A program made the position numbers and the translations under genes. A stretch of DNA of 15,632 nucleotides from JBDIAR01 sp039812545 (GTDB lineage Bacteria; Actinomycetota; Actinomycetes; Actinomycetales; Dermatophilaceae). The stretch is from NCBI GenBank assembly GCA_039812545.1, contig JBDIAR010000076.1, positions 1-15,632 of the forward strand, written 5' to 3'. Of the stretch, positions 6,916 through 13,822 are shown one piece after another (within the stretch, counting starts at the first letter, position 1; each line of letters starts with the position of its first letter). The notes beneath the pieces were generated by a model. The model was given only the letters and a program-made list of their open reading frames with translations. It made no database searches and was not told the DNA's origin.

Positions 6916-7332
6916 TCAGGACGCGGCCGCAGAGGTCGCCGGACTCGACGAACCGGACGACGATGAGGAGGACGAAGACGAGGAGGACGAAGATGAGGAA
7001 GACGACGACGTCGACGACCCGGACGACGAGCTCGACGAACCGCTCGTCGCGCCCGAGCCTGCCGAACCGGCCTCCGCGCCCGACCCAGAGCCCCCGGCCG
7101 AACCGCTCGAACCCGAACCGGCCCCCGCCCCGGCGGGCACGCTCGAGGAGGAACCCGACCGCGAATCGGTGCGGTAGAAACCCGACCCCTTGAAGGTGAC
7201 CCCGATCGACCCGTACACCTTCTTCAACCGGCCACCGCACTCGGGGCATTCGGTGAGCGCCGGCTCGGAAAACGACTGGCGCTTGTCGAAGGAGTGGTCG
7301 CACACCGTGCAGGCGTATTCGTAGGTGGGCAC
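6916..7332 (-). CDS. FmdB-family zinc-ribbon protein with poly-Ser tail (Ruc-like)
   Basis: 138 aa from a GTG with a good ribosome site (GAAGGA, 6 nt upstream). The N-terminus is the FmdB zinc ribbon: MPTYEYAC, with cysteines at 8, 11, 29 and 32 in two C-x-x-C pairs, then K-K-V-Y-G-S and TFKGSGFYRTD. From about residue 58 the protein is disordered, made of Ser, Gly and Ala, with one unbroken run of 18 Ser (6955-7008). Known: the M. tuberculosis homologue Rv0991c (Ruc) is a redox-regulated chaperone whose cysteines release zinc and form disulfides on oxidation, and whose C-terminal part is unstructured. The matching ribbon plus disordered tail, near 5-FCL, makes the same role likely here. The older name 'FmdB regulatory protein' is not informative. 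Confidence 0.9.
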   Translation of the reverse strand: MPTYEYACTVCDHSFDKRQSFSEPALTECPECGGRLKKVYGSIGVTFKGSGFYRTDSRSGSSSSVPAGAGAGSGSSGSAGGSGSGAEAGSAGSGATSGSSSSSSGSSTSSSSSSSSSSSSSSSSSSGSSSPATSAAAS

Positions 7333-7367
7333 GTCGGTCCTTCGCAGATGAGATGGGTCAGCCGGTC

Positions 7368-7373
7368 AGTCTA
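7368..7373 (-). promoter_or_regulatory. candidate -10 box for the FmdB-family gene
   Basis: TAGACT on the minus strand fits TANNNT and would give a leader of about 29 nt holding the GAAGGA ribosome site. It is enclosed by a short inverted repeat (CCGGT 7362-7366, ACCGG 7377-7381) that could serve a regulator. The gene could also be read through from the antiporter gene 86 bp upstream. Confidence 0.4.
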
Positions 7374-7418
7374 CAAACCGGTGAGTAGCCTCGACCAGTC
7401 GGACCGGCAACGCCGAGA

Positions 7419-9056
7419 TCAACGTCCGGACCGCCCCGCCACATTCCCGTCCCGCTTCCCGTCCCGGCCCCACCCCGCCAACCGGCCGCCCCGACTCACC
7501 GCGACCAGCCGGTCCTCGGTGGCCGCCCGAGCCGAAGCCGTGGTCACGACCAGCAGTTCGTCGCCGTGCCGCAGCTTGGTGATGCCGGTGGGCACGATCG
7601 TCTCGCCGGCGCGGACTAGCAGGGCGACCTTGGACTTGCGCGGCAGCCGGAGCTCGAAGACCTCGACGCCGTGCAACCGGGAGGCGGGCCCGACGCTGAC
7701 CTGGATGACCTCCGCGTCGAGCCCCTCCAACGGGGTGGAGTCCAGGACGACGCCACGGGCGCGCTCCGGCTCCACCAACCCCAGCCGGCGGGCGACCCAC
7801 GGCATCAGCGGCGCCTGCACCGCGGTGTTGATCACGACCAGCACGAACACCATGTCGAAGATCCACTTGGTCCCCGGCACCCCCCGGTTCAACGGGACGG
7901 TGGCCAGGACCACGGGCACCGCTCCCCGTAACCCCGCCCAGGACAGGAACAGTTGCTCGCGCCACGGCATACGGAACGGCGTCATCGACACGAACACCGA
8001 CACCGGGCGGGCCAGCCACAACAGCGCCAATCCGATGACGATCGCACCGAACAGGTTGTCGGTCAGGTGCAGCGGCGTGGCGAGCAGGCCCAGCATGACG
8101 AAGAGCCCGATCTGGGCGATCCAGCCGATGGCCGTGGCGAAACCGTGCACCGCCGTCCGGTGCGGCAGCCGGGAGTTCCCGAGCACCAACGCGCACAAGA
8201 AAGTGGCGATGAATCCGGACGTATGCGCCAGGGCCGCCACCGCGTATGCCAGTACGGCCACCGAGAGCAGCCCGATGGCGAACAGTGTCGAGGAACTGCC
8301 CGCGACCCGGCGCATCAGCCAACCGCCGCCCACGCCGATGAGCAGACCGATGATCGCCCCACCGGTCAGTTCGGCGAGCGCCGTCAGGGGCAACTGCCAG
8401 ATCGGCGACTCGTGCCCCGAGGCCACGAGCCGGTCCGCGAGCGCGACGACCACGAGAACGACGGGTGCGTCGTTGAACCCGGACTCGGCCTCCAGGAGTC
8501 CGGTGAGCCGGCGCGGCAGCGAGATCGATCGCAGCACGGAGAACACCGCGGCCGCGTCGGTGGAGCTGAGAATCGCCCCGATGAGCAGGCTCTGGGTCCA
8601 CGACAGGTTCAGCAGGACGTGGGCGGCGACCCCGACCAGCCCGATCGAGACCGCGACGCCGATGGTGCTCAGCACCAGCGCAGGACCGATCAGATTGCGG
8701 ATCGAGGACCACGACGTCGTCAGCCCGCCCTCGGCCAGGATGAGGATGAGAGCGGCATACCCGAGGACCTGCCCGAGTGCCGCGGAGTCGAACGTCACCC
8801 CCAGACCACTGAGCGCCACTCCGATGCCGAGATACAGCAGCAGGTTCGGCATGGCCGACCGCGACGAGATCCGGACCACCGCCAGCGCCAGCACGACGAC
8901 GATCGAGCCCATCAGCAGTGCCCACGCGAGTTCGGTCACCCCGAACTCGCCGGTCGCGGTCAGCGTCGGGACGTCGAGCGAGGGAAGCGAGGGGAGCGAG
9001 GGGAGCGAGGGGAGCCAAGGCGGCGCCGCCGAGGGGACCGGAATCGACGGGGACAT
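7419..9056 (-). CDS. K+/H+ antiporter, CPA1 family (NhaP2/CvrA type) with RCK_C domain
   Basis: 545 aa. It is predicted to exchange cytoplasmic K+ (or Na+) for protons across the membrane. About 12 hydrophobic segments cover residues 40-415. The core motifs are SSTDAAAVF (T166-D167) and ESGFNDAPVV (N195-D196), the ion-binding TD/ND pair of CPA1 exchangers. SWAGLRGAVPVVLA in the late membrane part is also typical of NhaP2. A C-terminal RCK_C/TrkA_C regulatory domain follows (about 440-515: L-x-G-x-x-V-F-E-L-R-L-P ... LRHGDELLVV). Start: the ATG at 9056 has GAGGAGG 8 nt upstream (9065-9071); a TTG at 9083 would add nine residues and overrun that site, so I reject it. The cytoplasmic or periplasmic N-terminus carries an unusual Pro-Ser-Leu repeat. 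It is divergent from the acylase gene (58-bp gap). Confidence 0.92.
   Translation of the reverse strand: MSPSIPVPSAAPPWLPSLPSLPSLPSLDVPTLTATGEFGVTELAWALLMGSIVVVLALAVVRISSRSAMPNLLLYLGIGVALSGLGVTFDSAALGQVLGYAALILILAEGGLTTSWSSIRNLIGPALVLSTIGVAVSIGLVGVAAHVLLNLSWTQSLLIGAILSSTDAAAVFSVLRSISLPRRLTGLLEAESGFNDAPVVLVVVALADRLVASGHESPIWQLPLTALAELTGGAIIGLLIGVGGGWLMRRVAGSSSTLFAIGLLSVAVLAYAVAALAHTSGFIATFLCALVLGNSRLPHRTAVHGFATAIGWIAQIGLFVMLGLLATPLHLTDNLFGAIVIGLALLWLARPVSVFVSMTPFRMPWREQLFLSWAGLRGAVPVVLATVPLNRGVPGTKWIFDMVFVLVVINTAVQAPLMPWVARRLGLVEPERARGVVLDSTPLEGLDAEVIQVSVGPASRLHGVEVFELRLPRKSKVALLVRAGETIVPTGITKLRHGDELLVVTTASARAATEDRLVAVSRGGRLAGWGRDGKRDGNVAGRSGR
8976..9011 (-). repeat. 9-bp tandem repeat encoding (Pro-Ser-Leu)x4
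   Basis: Near-identical 9-bp units (GAGCGAGGG on plus) repeat four times within the antiporter N-terminus and give residues 16-27 as P-S-L repeated. Units differ by at most one or two bases, so copy number could vary by slippage without breaking the frame. Confidence 0.85.
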
Positions 9057-9102
9057 GGCGCCGGCCTCCTCTTCGTTGCTCAATCCCGCGGGGTTCAGGC
9101 CT

Positions 9103-9108
9103 TAGTCT
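9103..9108 (+). promoter_or_regulatory. -10 box of a leaderless promoter for the acylase
   Basis: TAGTCT is followed by 6 nt (CGCAGG) and then the GTG at 9115. The spacing equals that seen before mtnP, the helicase and UGPase. The purines just before GTG are too close to act as a ribosome site. Confidence 0.55.
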
Positions 9109-9114
9109 CGCAGG

Positions 9115-11742
9115 GTGGCTGGTCAGAACAGGTCCTCCGTCCGCCGGGTCGGGCTCGTCGTGCTCGTCGTCGTGCTGCTCCTCGTCGCGGGCACGGCGAC
9201 CTTCGTGGTGGCCACCGTGCGGCAGTCGTTCCCCCAGACCACGGGCACCATCGAGGTCCCCGGGCTGGACCAGCGGGTCACGGTGTACCGGGACGGACAC
9301 GGCATACCGCAGATCTACGCGCAGACCTCGGCGGACCTGTTCCGGGCCCAGGGCTATGTCGATGCCCAGGACCGGTTCTTCCAGATGGACCTGCAGCGGC
9401 GGTACACCTCGGGCCGGCTCGCCGAACTCCTCGGCGAGTCCGGGCTCGCGTCGGACAAACTCGTCCGGACCCTGGGTTGGCGCCGCGTCGCCGAACGCGA
9501 ACTGCCGATGCTGGAACCGGCCACCCGCCAATACCTGCAGGCGTATGCCGACGGCGTCAACGCCTATCTGCGGGGTGCCGGCAAACCCGCCTCGATCTCG
9601 CTGGAATACGTCCTGATCAGCCGCACCAATAGCTCGTTCCGGATCGAGGACTGGACTCCCGTCGATTCGTTGAGTTGGTTGAAGGCGATGGCGTGGGACC
9701 TGCGGGGGGATTACCCCGACGAGCTCACCCGCGCCCGGCTGGCCGCGACCGTCCCGCCGCAGCAGGTCGCCCAGCTCTACCCGGAGTACCCGAGCGCCGC
9801 GCACCGCACGATCCTCGGCGATTCGGACTGGACCGCGCCGGGCCAGGGGACCGGGGGGACCGCCGGAGCCTCGTCGGCCGGCTCCGTCGTCCCCGCCGCC
9901 CTGCTCGCCGGCCCGTCCGTCCACCGTCAGATCGCCGGTGTCCAGGACGCGCTCGCGGCCCTCCCGTCGTTCTTCGGTCGGGGCAGCGACGTGGGGTCCA
10001 ACGCCTGGGTCGTCTCTGGGGCGCTGACCTCGACGGGCAAACCGCTGCTGGCCAACGACCCGCACCTGAACCTGACCGTTCCGAGCATCTGGAGCCAGGT
10101 CGGCCTGCATTGCCGGACCGTGTCGGCGGCGTGTCCGTTCGACGTGGCCGGGTTCTCGTTCGCCGGTATGCCGGGGGTCATCATCGGGCACAACGCGCGG
10201 ATCGCGTGGGGGTTCAGCAACCTCGGCCCGGATGTCACGGACTTCTACCTGGAGAGCATCGGCGAGGACGACACGTACACCTATGGCGGGGAACGCAAGC
10301 CGCTGGACACCCGCACCGAGGTCATCAAGGTGGCCGGCGAATCGGACGTGACGATCGTCGTACGGTCCACCGGTCACGGGCCGGTGCTATCAGATGTGGT
10401 CCCCGATGTGGCGGCCGCGGGGCAACGGGTGCCGGTCGGCGGGATTCCGCAGAACAACCCGTACGCCCTGTCCATGGCGTGGACGGGACTGACCCCGACC
10501 CGGGTGGCGGACGCGGTGTTCGGCTTCGACACCGCCAAGAACTGGTCGGAGTTCCGGACCGCGGCGCGCAGCTTCGCGATTCCCGCGCAGAACCTCATCT
10601 ACGCCGACGTCGACGGGCATATCGGCTACCAAGCCCCCGGACTGATCCCGCTGCGCCGGTCCTCGACCCCGGGTACCCCGCCCGGGTTCTGGCCGGCTCC
10701 CGGTTGGCTCCCGGAGTACGACTGGAAGGGCTACGTCCCCTTCGAGCAGCTGCCGTGGGTGCTCGACCCGCGCGAGGGCTTCATCGTGGCCGCCAACCAG
10801 CAGGTCACCCTGGCCGCCGGGCCCTTCCTCACCAGCGAGTGGGACTACGGCTACCGCGCCCAACGAATCCGCGAACTCCTCAGCCAGTCCGCCTCCCGAA
10901 AACTCACCCCGGCCGACATGACGGCCTTCCAGAACGACGTCTACAACCCGTTCGCCAAGGAGCTCACCCCGATCCTCGTCGCGACCAGCGTGGACGATTT
11001 CACCGCCCAGGCCCGCGCCCTGCTGACGAACTGGCAGTTCACCCAGCCGGCCGACAAGTCCCGCGAGGCCTCGGCCGCCTCGTACTTCAACGCGGTCTGG
11101 GCGCACCTGCTGGACAACACCTTCGGCGACGAGCTGCCGCGTGGCGCGATGCCGGACGGCGGCAGCCGGTGGATGACCGTGATGGCCGATCTGTTGAAGG
11201 ACCCCCGCAACGCGTGGTGGGACGACAAACGCACGCCCGGGGTCATCGAGGGGCGCGACGAGATCCTGCGCAAGTCGATGGTCGACGCCCACCTGGACCT
11301 GGTGCAGCACCTCGGCAAGGACCCGGCGACCTGGCAGTGGGGACGCCTGCACCCGTTGACCCTGCACCATCCGGTGATGAGTCAGGACTCGGTTCCCGCC
11401 GTCGTGCGGTCGATTTTCGAGATCGGCACCGCGGGCGCGCCCGGCGGTCCCTCCATCGTCAACGCCTTCGGCTGGAACGCGGCGGCGACGTCGGCAACCG
11501 GAGTCGACCGGTTCGCCGTGGTCCGTGGGCCGTCGATGCGGATGGTGGTCGACCTGGCCGATCTGGACGCCTCGACCTGGGTGGTCGGCGGCGGCCGCAG
11601 CGGTCACCCCTTCCAGGGCTCGTACGGCGACCAGGTCGAGGCCTGGCTGGCCGGCGAGACCTTCAGCTGGCCGTTCTCGACCGCCGCCGTGGCCGCCGGG
11701 CAGGTCGGCGAACTCACCCTGACCCCGTCCAGCGACCAGTAG
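9115..11742 (+). CDS. penicillin acylase family Ntn hydrolase, membrane-anchored
   Basis: 875 aa. Family members cut amide bonds of N-acyl compounds (beta-lactams, N-acyl homoserine lactones, lipopeptides) after self-cleavage into alpha and beta chains. One hydrophobic segment at about 11-33 lacks a lipobox and probably anchors the protein outside the membrane, or is a signal peptide. The alpha part has RDGHGIPQIYA and QGYVDAQDRFFQMDLQRRY...RLAEL, both family marks. The cleavage site is GSNAWVVSG: Ser295 becomes the N-terminal nucleophile, preceded by Gly294. NDPHL (H317) and PAQNLIYADVDGHIGY (N493, the expected oxyanion Asn) follow in the beta chain. The Gly/Ala-rich spacer at about 240-270 fits the removed linker. 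Substrate cannot be told from sequence. It stands alone: divergent from the antiporter, convergent with 5-FCL, 38 bp away. Confidence 0.92.
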   Translation: MAGQNRSSVRRVGLVVLVVVLLLVAGTATFVVATVRQSFPQTTGTIEVPGLDQRVTVYRDGHGIPQIYAQTSADLFRAQGYVDAQDRFFQMDLQRRYTSGRLAELLGESGLASDKLVRTLGWRRVAERELPMLEPATRQYLQAYADGVNAYLRGAGKPASISLEYVLISRTNSSFRIEDWTPVDSLSWLKAMAWDLRGDYPDELTRARLAATVPPQQVAQLYPEYPSAAHRTILGDSDWTAPGQGTGGTAGASSAGSVVPAALLAGPSVHRQIAGVQDALAALPSFFGRGSDVGSNAWVVSGALTSTGKPLLANDPHLNLTVPSIWSQVGLHCRTVSAACPFDVAGFSFAGMPGVIIGHNARIAWGFSNLGPDVTDFYLESIGEDDTYTYGGERKPLDTRTEVIKVAGESDVTIVVRSTGHGPVLSDVVPDVAAAGQRVPVGGIPQNNPYALSMAWTGLTPTRVADAVFGFDTAKNWSEFRTAARSFAIPAQNLIYADVDGHIGYQAPGLIPLRRSSTPGTPPGFWPAPGWLPEYDWKGYVPFEQLPWVLDPREGFIVAANQQVTLAAGPFLTSEWDYGYRAQRIRELLSQSASRKLTPADMTAFQNDVYNPFAKELTPILVATSVDDFTAQARALLTNWQFTQPADKSREASAASYFNAVWAHLLDNTFGDELPRGAMPDGGSRWMTVMADLLKDPRNAWWDDKRTPGVIEGRDEILRKSMVDAHLDLVQHLGKDPATWQWGRLHPLTLHHPVMSQDSVPAVVRSIFEIGTAGAPGGPSIVNAFGWNAAATSATGVDRFAVVRGPSMRMVVDLADLDASTWVVGGGRSGHPFQGSYGDQVEAWLAGETFSWPFSTAAVAAGQVGELTLTPSSDQ

Positions 11743-11780
11743 CGCGGGAGGGCCGATCGTCCCGGCCGACGCGACGTGCG

Positions 11781-12338
11781 TCACCGCCCGCCGTCGCCCA
11801 CCCGGCATACCCCTGACCCGGCCGTCACATAGGCGTGGACCGGGATGTCGTATGCCGACCGCGGCAAGGGCTCCTCGCTCACCTCTGCGTCGTGCAGGAG
11901 GACGACGACGTATGCCTCGGGCAGGTCCGCCAGGGTCCGGTCGTAACAGCCGCCGCCCTGGCCCAGCCGGGTGCCGTCACGGTCCACCGCGAGCCCCGGG
12001 GCCAGCACGACGGGCGCGGACCGCAGCGCGTCGGGGCCGAGGACCGTCCCGTCGAGGCGTTTCCAGTCCAGGGTCCAGTCCGGATTGGTGATCGGGACGA
12101 CGACGTCGTAGCCGGCGGCGGTCAGGTCGGCGAGCAGGAGTTCGGTGGGGGGTTCGACAGGGGTGGACTCATAGGCCGCGATCCGGGCGGTGCTGCCCGG
12201 GCCGAGCCGGTCGGCGAGGAATTCCAGCAGATGGGTGCTGAGGGCCGCCGCCTCGCGGTCCCGGTCGATGGCCGAGACGAGCTCGCGACGCCGGGCCCGC
12301 AGCAGCCGACGGACCGCCTTCTTCGGGGTCTCGCTCAC
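11781..12338 (-). CDS. 5-formyltetrahydrofolate cyclo-ligase
   Basis: 185 aa. It converts 5-formyl-THF to 5,10-methenyl-THF with ATP in the cytoplasm, returning a stored folate to the one-carbon pool. It begins KKAVRRLLRARRREL, a basic start typical of the family, and holds RLGQGGGCYDR at 124-134 (usual form R-x-G-x-G-G-G-Y-Y-D-R, here with Cys in place of the first Tyr). Also seen are AAYESTPVEPPTELL and PVVLAPGLAVDRDGTRLG. Start: the frame is open further upstream, but the GTG at 12338 has a TACGAT box 7 nt before it and gives the normal length; an in-frame ATG three codons upstream would overlap that box. It is divergent from UGPase, the same order as Rv0992c and galU in M. tuberculosis. 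Confidence 0.9.
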   Translation of the reverse strand: MSETPKKAVRRLLRARRRELVSAIDRDREAAALSTHLLEFLADRLGPGSTARIAAYESTPVEPPTELLLADLTAAGYDVVVPITNPDWTLDWKRLDGTVLGPDALRSAPVVLAPGLAVDRDGTRLGQGGGCYDRTLADLPEAYVVVLLHDAEVSEEPLPRSAYDIPVHAYVTAGSGVCRVGDGGR

Positions 12339-12345
12339 CCGCCTC

Positions 12346-12351
12346 ATCGTA
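12346..12351 (-). promoter_or_regulatory. -10 box of a leaderless promoter for 5-FCL
   Basis: TACGAT on the minus strand lies 7 nt before the GTG at 12338. It also decides the start, since an ATG start at 12347 would lie inside the box. The divergent UGPase box is only 37 bp away, so the two promoters share the same 62-bp gap. Confidence 0.5.
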
Positions 12352-12388
12352 GGGTCGCAGCGGACAGCACAACGTGGAAGGCGCGTCG

Positions 12389-12394
12389 TAAGGT
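12389..12394 (+). promoter_or_regulatory. -10 box of a leaderless promoter for the UGPase-moeA-moaC operon
   Basis: TAAGGT is followed by 6 nt (GGGTCC) and the ATG at 12401, with no suitable Shine-Dalgarno sequence. Alternative reading: AAGGTGGG could act as a ribosome site 3-6 nt before ATG, which would make this a leadered mRNA. Confidence 0.45.
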
Positions 12395-12400
12395 GGGTCC

Positions 12401-13822
12401 ATGACTGCGACCGGACTCGATGCCGCCCTGGCCAAGATGCGTTCCGCCGGAGTCGAGGAGACCGCCGTCCGGACCTTCGCGCACTACTACGCACTGCTGG
12501 CCGACGGCGCGACCGGCACCATCCCCGAGGCGAGCATCGAACCCCTGGACCAGGTCCCCGAACTCACCGGCCTGGCATACGACGAGGACACCCAAGCGGC
12601 GGCGCTCGGCAAGGTCGCGATCGTCAAACTCAACGGCGGCCTCGGCACGGGCATGGGCCTGACCGGACCGAAGTCCGCGCTGCAGGTCCGCGAGGGCGTC
12701 ACCTTCCTCGACGTGATCGCCCGCCAGGTCCTCGGGCTGCGGGAGCGGTTCGGGGTCGCGTTGCCGCTGATCCTGATGAACTCGTTCCGGACCCGGGAGG
12801 AGTCGCTGGCCATCCTGGCGAACTACCCGGACCTGGCCGTCGACGGCCTGCCGCTGGACTTCCTGCAAAACGCCGAACCCAAACTCACCCAGGCCGACCT
12901 GTCCCCGGTGGACTGGCCGAGCAACCCCGACCTGGAGTGGTGCCCGCCCGGTCACGGTGATGTCTATCTCGCCCTGCAATCCTCCGGGGTGCTCGCGACG
13001 CTGCGCGACAAGGGCATCCGGTACATCTTCTTGTCCAACTCCGACAATCTCGGCGCGACGTGCGACCCGATGATCGCCGCCTGGCTGCTCGACAACGAGG
13101 TCCCGTATGCCGCCGAGGTGTGCGTGCGGACCGCGTCGGACCGCAAGGGCGGGCACCTGGCCCGCCGGCTCGCCGACGGACGGATCATCCTGCGCGACAG
13201 CGCCCAGGTCGCCGACGGGGAGGACCGGTACTTCCAGGACAACGAACGGCATACGACGTTCCACAGCAACAACCTGTGGATCGACGTCGAAGCGCTGGCC
13301 GCATTGCTCGCGGCGCGCGACGGGGTGCTCGGGCTGCCGATCATCGTCAACCGCAAGACGGTGGACCCCTCGGACAAGGCGTCGGTGGCGGTGATCCAGG
13401 TCGAAACCGCGATGGGGACGGCGATCGAGTTGTTCGAGGGGGCGCAGGCGCTTCTCGTGCCGCGCACCCGGTTCCGGCCGGTCAAGACGACCAACGACCT
13501 GCTCGTGCTGCGATCGGACTGGTTCGAGGTGGACGAGCGTGCCCATGTCGTGGCCCGCGGCGAGGGTGACGAACCGCTCGTCACCCTCGACGGGCATTAC
13601 ACGCTGGTGCCCGATTTCGACGCGCGCTTCCCGACCGGTGCGCCGTCGCTGCTGGACTGCCGCGCGCTGACGGTGACCGGCGACGTCACCTTCGGCGCGG
13701 GCGTGGTGTGTCAGGGGGAGGTCCGGGTGGTCGCCGTGCGGCCGGCCGCCGTGCCGGACGGTGAGGTTCTGCGCGGGGAGGTCCACCTCGACGACGAGCC
13801 CGACCCGTCCCGGGAGGGCTGA
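12401..13822 (+). CDS. UTP-glucose-1-phosphate uridylyltransferase, UDPGP (eukaryotic-like) family
   Basis: 473 aa, close to the usual 450-500 of the family. It makes UDP-glucose from UTP and glucose-1-phosphate in the cytoplasm, feeding glycan and trehalose synthesis. The nucleotide loop KLNGGLGTGMGLTGPKS is at 76-92, with K91 in the conserved GPKS. Other family marks are LPLILMNSFRTREES, CPPGHGDVYLAL, YIFLSNSDNLGAT, HSNNLWIDV (usual N-T-N-N-L-W) and FRPVKTTNDLLVLRSD. A short left-handed-helix-like tail follows. This is the UDPGP_1-type enzyme of Bifidobacterium and many Micrococcales, unrelated in fold family to bacterial GalU, so I do not call it galU. It heads an operon with moeA (no gap) and moaC. 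Confidence 0.93.
   Translation: MTATGLDAALAKMRSAGVEETAVRTFAHYYALLADGATGTIPEASIEPLDQVPELTGLAYDEDTQAAALGKVAIVKLNGGLGTGMGLTGPKSALQVREGVTFLDVIARQVLGLRERFGVALPLILMNSFRTREESLAILANYPDLAVDGLPLDFLQNAEPKLTQADLSPVDWPSNPDLEWCPPGHGDVYLALQSSGVLATLRDKGIRYIFLSNSDNLGATCDPMIAAWLLDNEVPYAAEVCVRTASDRKGGHLARRLADGRIILRDSAQVADGEDRYFQDNERHTTFHSNNLWIDVEALAALLAARDGVLGLPIIVNRKTVDPSDKASVAVIQVETAMGTAIELFEGAQALLVPRTRFRPVKTTNDLLVLRSDWFEVDERAHVVARGEGDEPLVTLDGHYTLVPDFDARFPTGAPSLLDCRALTVTGDVTFGAGVVCQGEVRVVAVRPAAVPDGEVLRGEVHLDDEPDPSREG

Noticed and set aside
6860..7180. An acidic Asp/Glu-rich reading frame on plus opposite the poly-Ser tail
   Set aside because: No ATG, GTG or TTG is available between the stop at 6815 and the acidic run; it is the mirror of Ser codons.
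9057..9083. TTG start for the antiporter at 9083
   Set aside because: It would place the strong GAGGAGG ribosome site inside the coding region; the ATG at 9056 is correctly spaced from that site.
7366..10377. A 1003-codon minus-strand frame across the antiporter and acylase
   Set aside because: It lies out of frame with the antiporter and antisense to the acylase, both of which show family motifs; it is a composition artefact.
11743..11780. Terminator between acylase and 5-FCL
   Set aside because: The best hairpin has a 5-bp stem (GGCCG 11751-11755 with CGGCC 11763-11767) and no T-run; too weak to call in GC-rich DNA.
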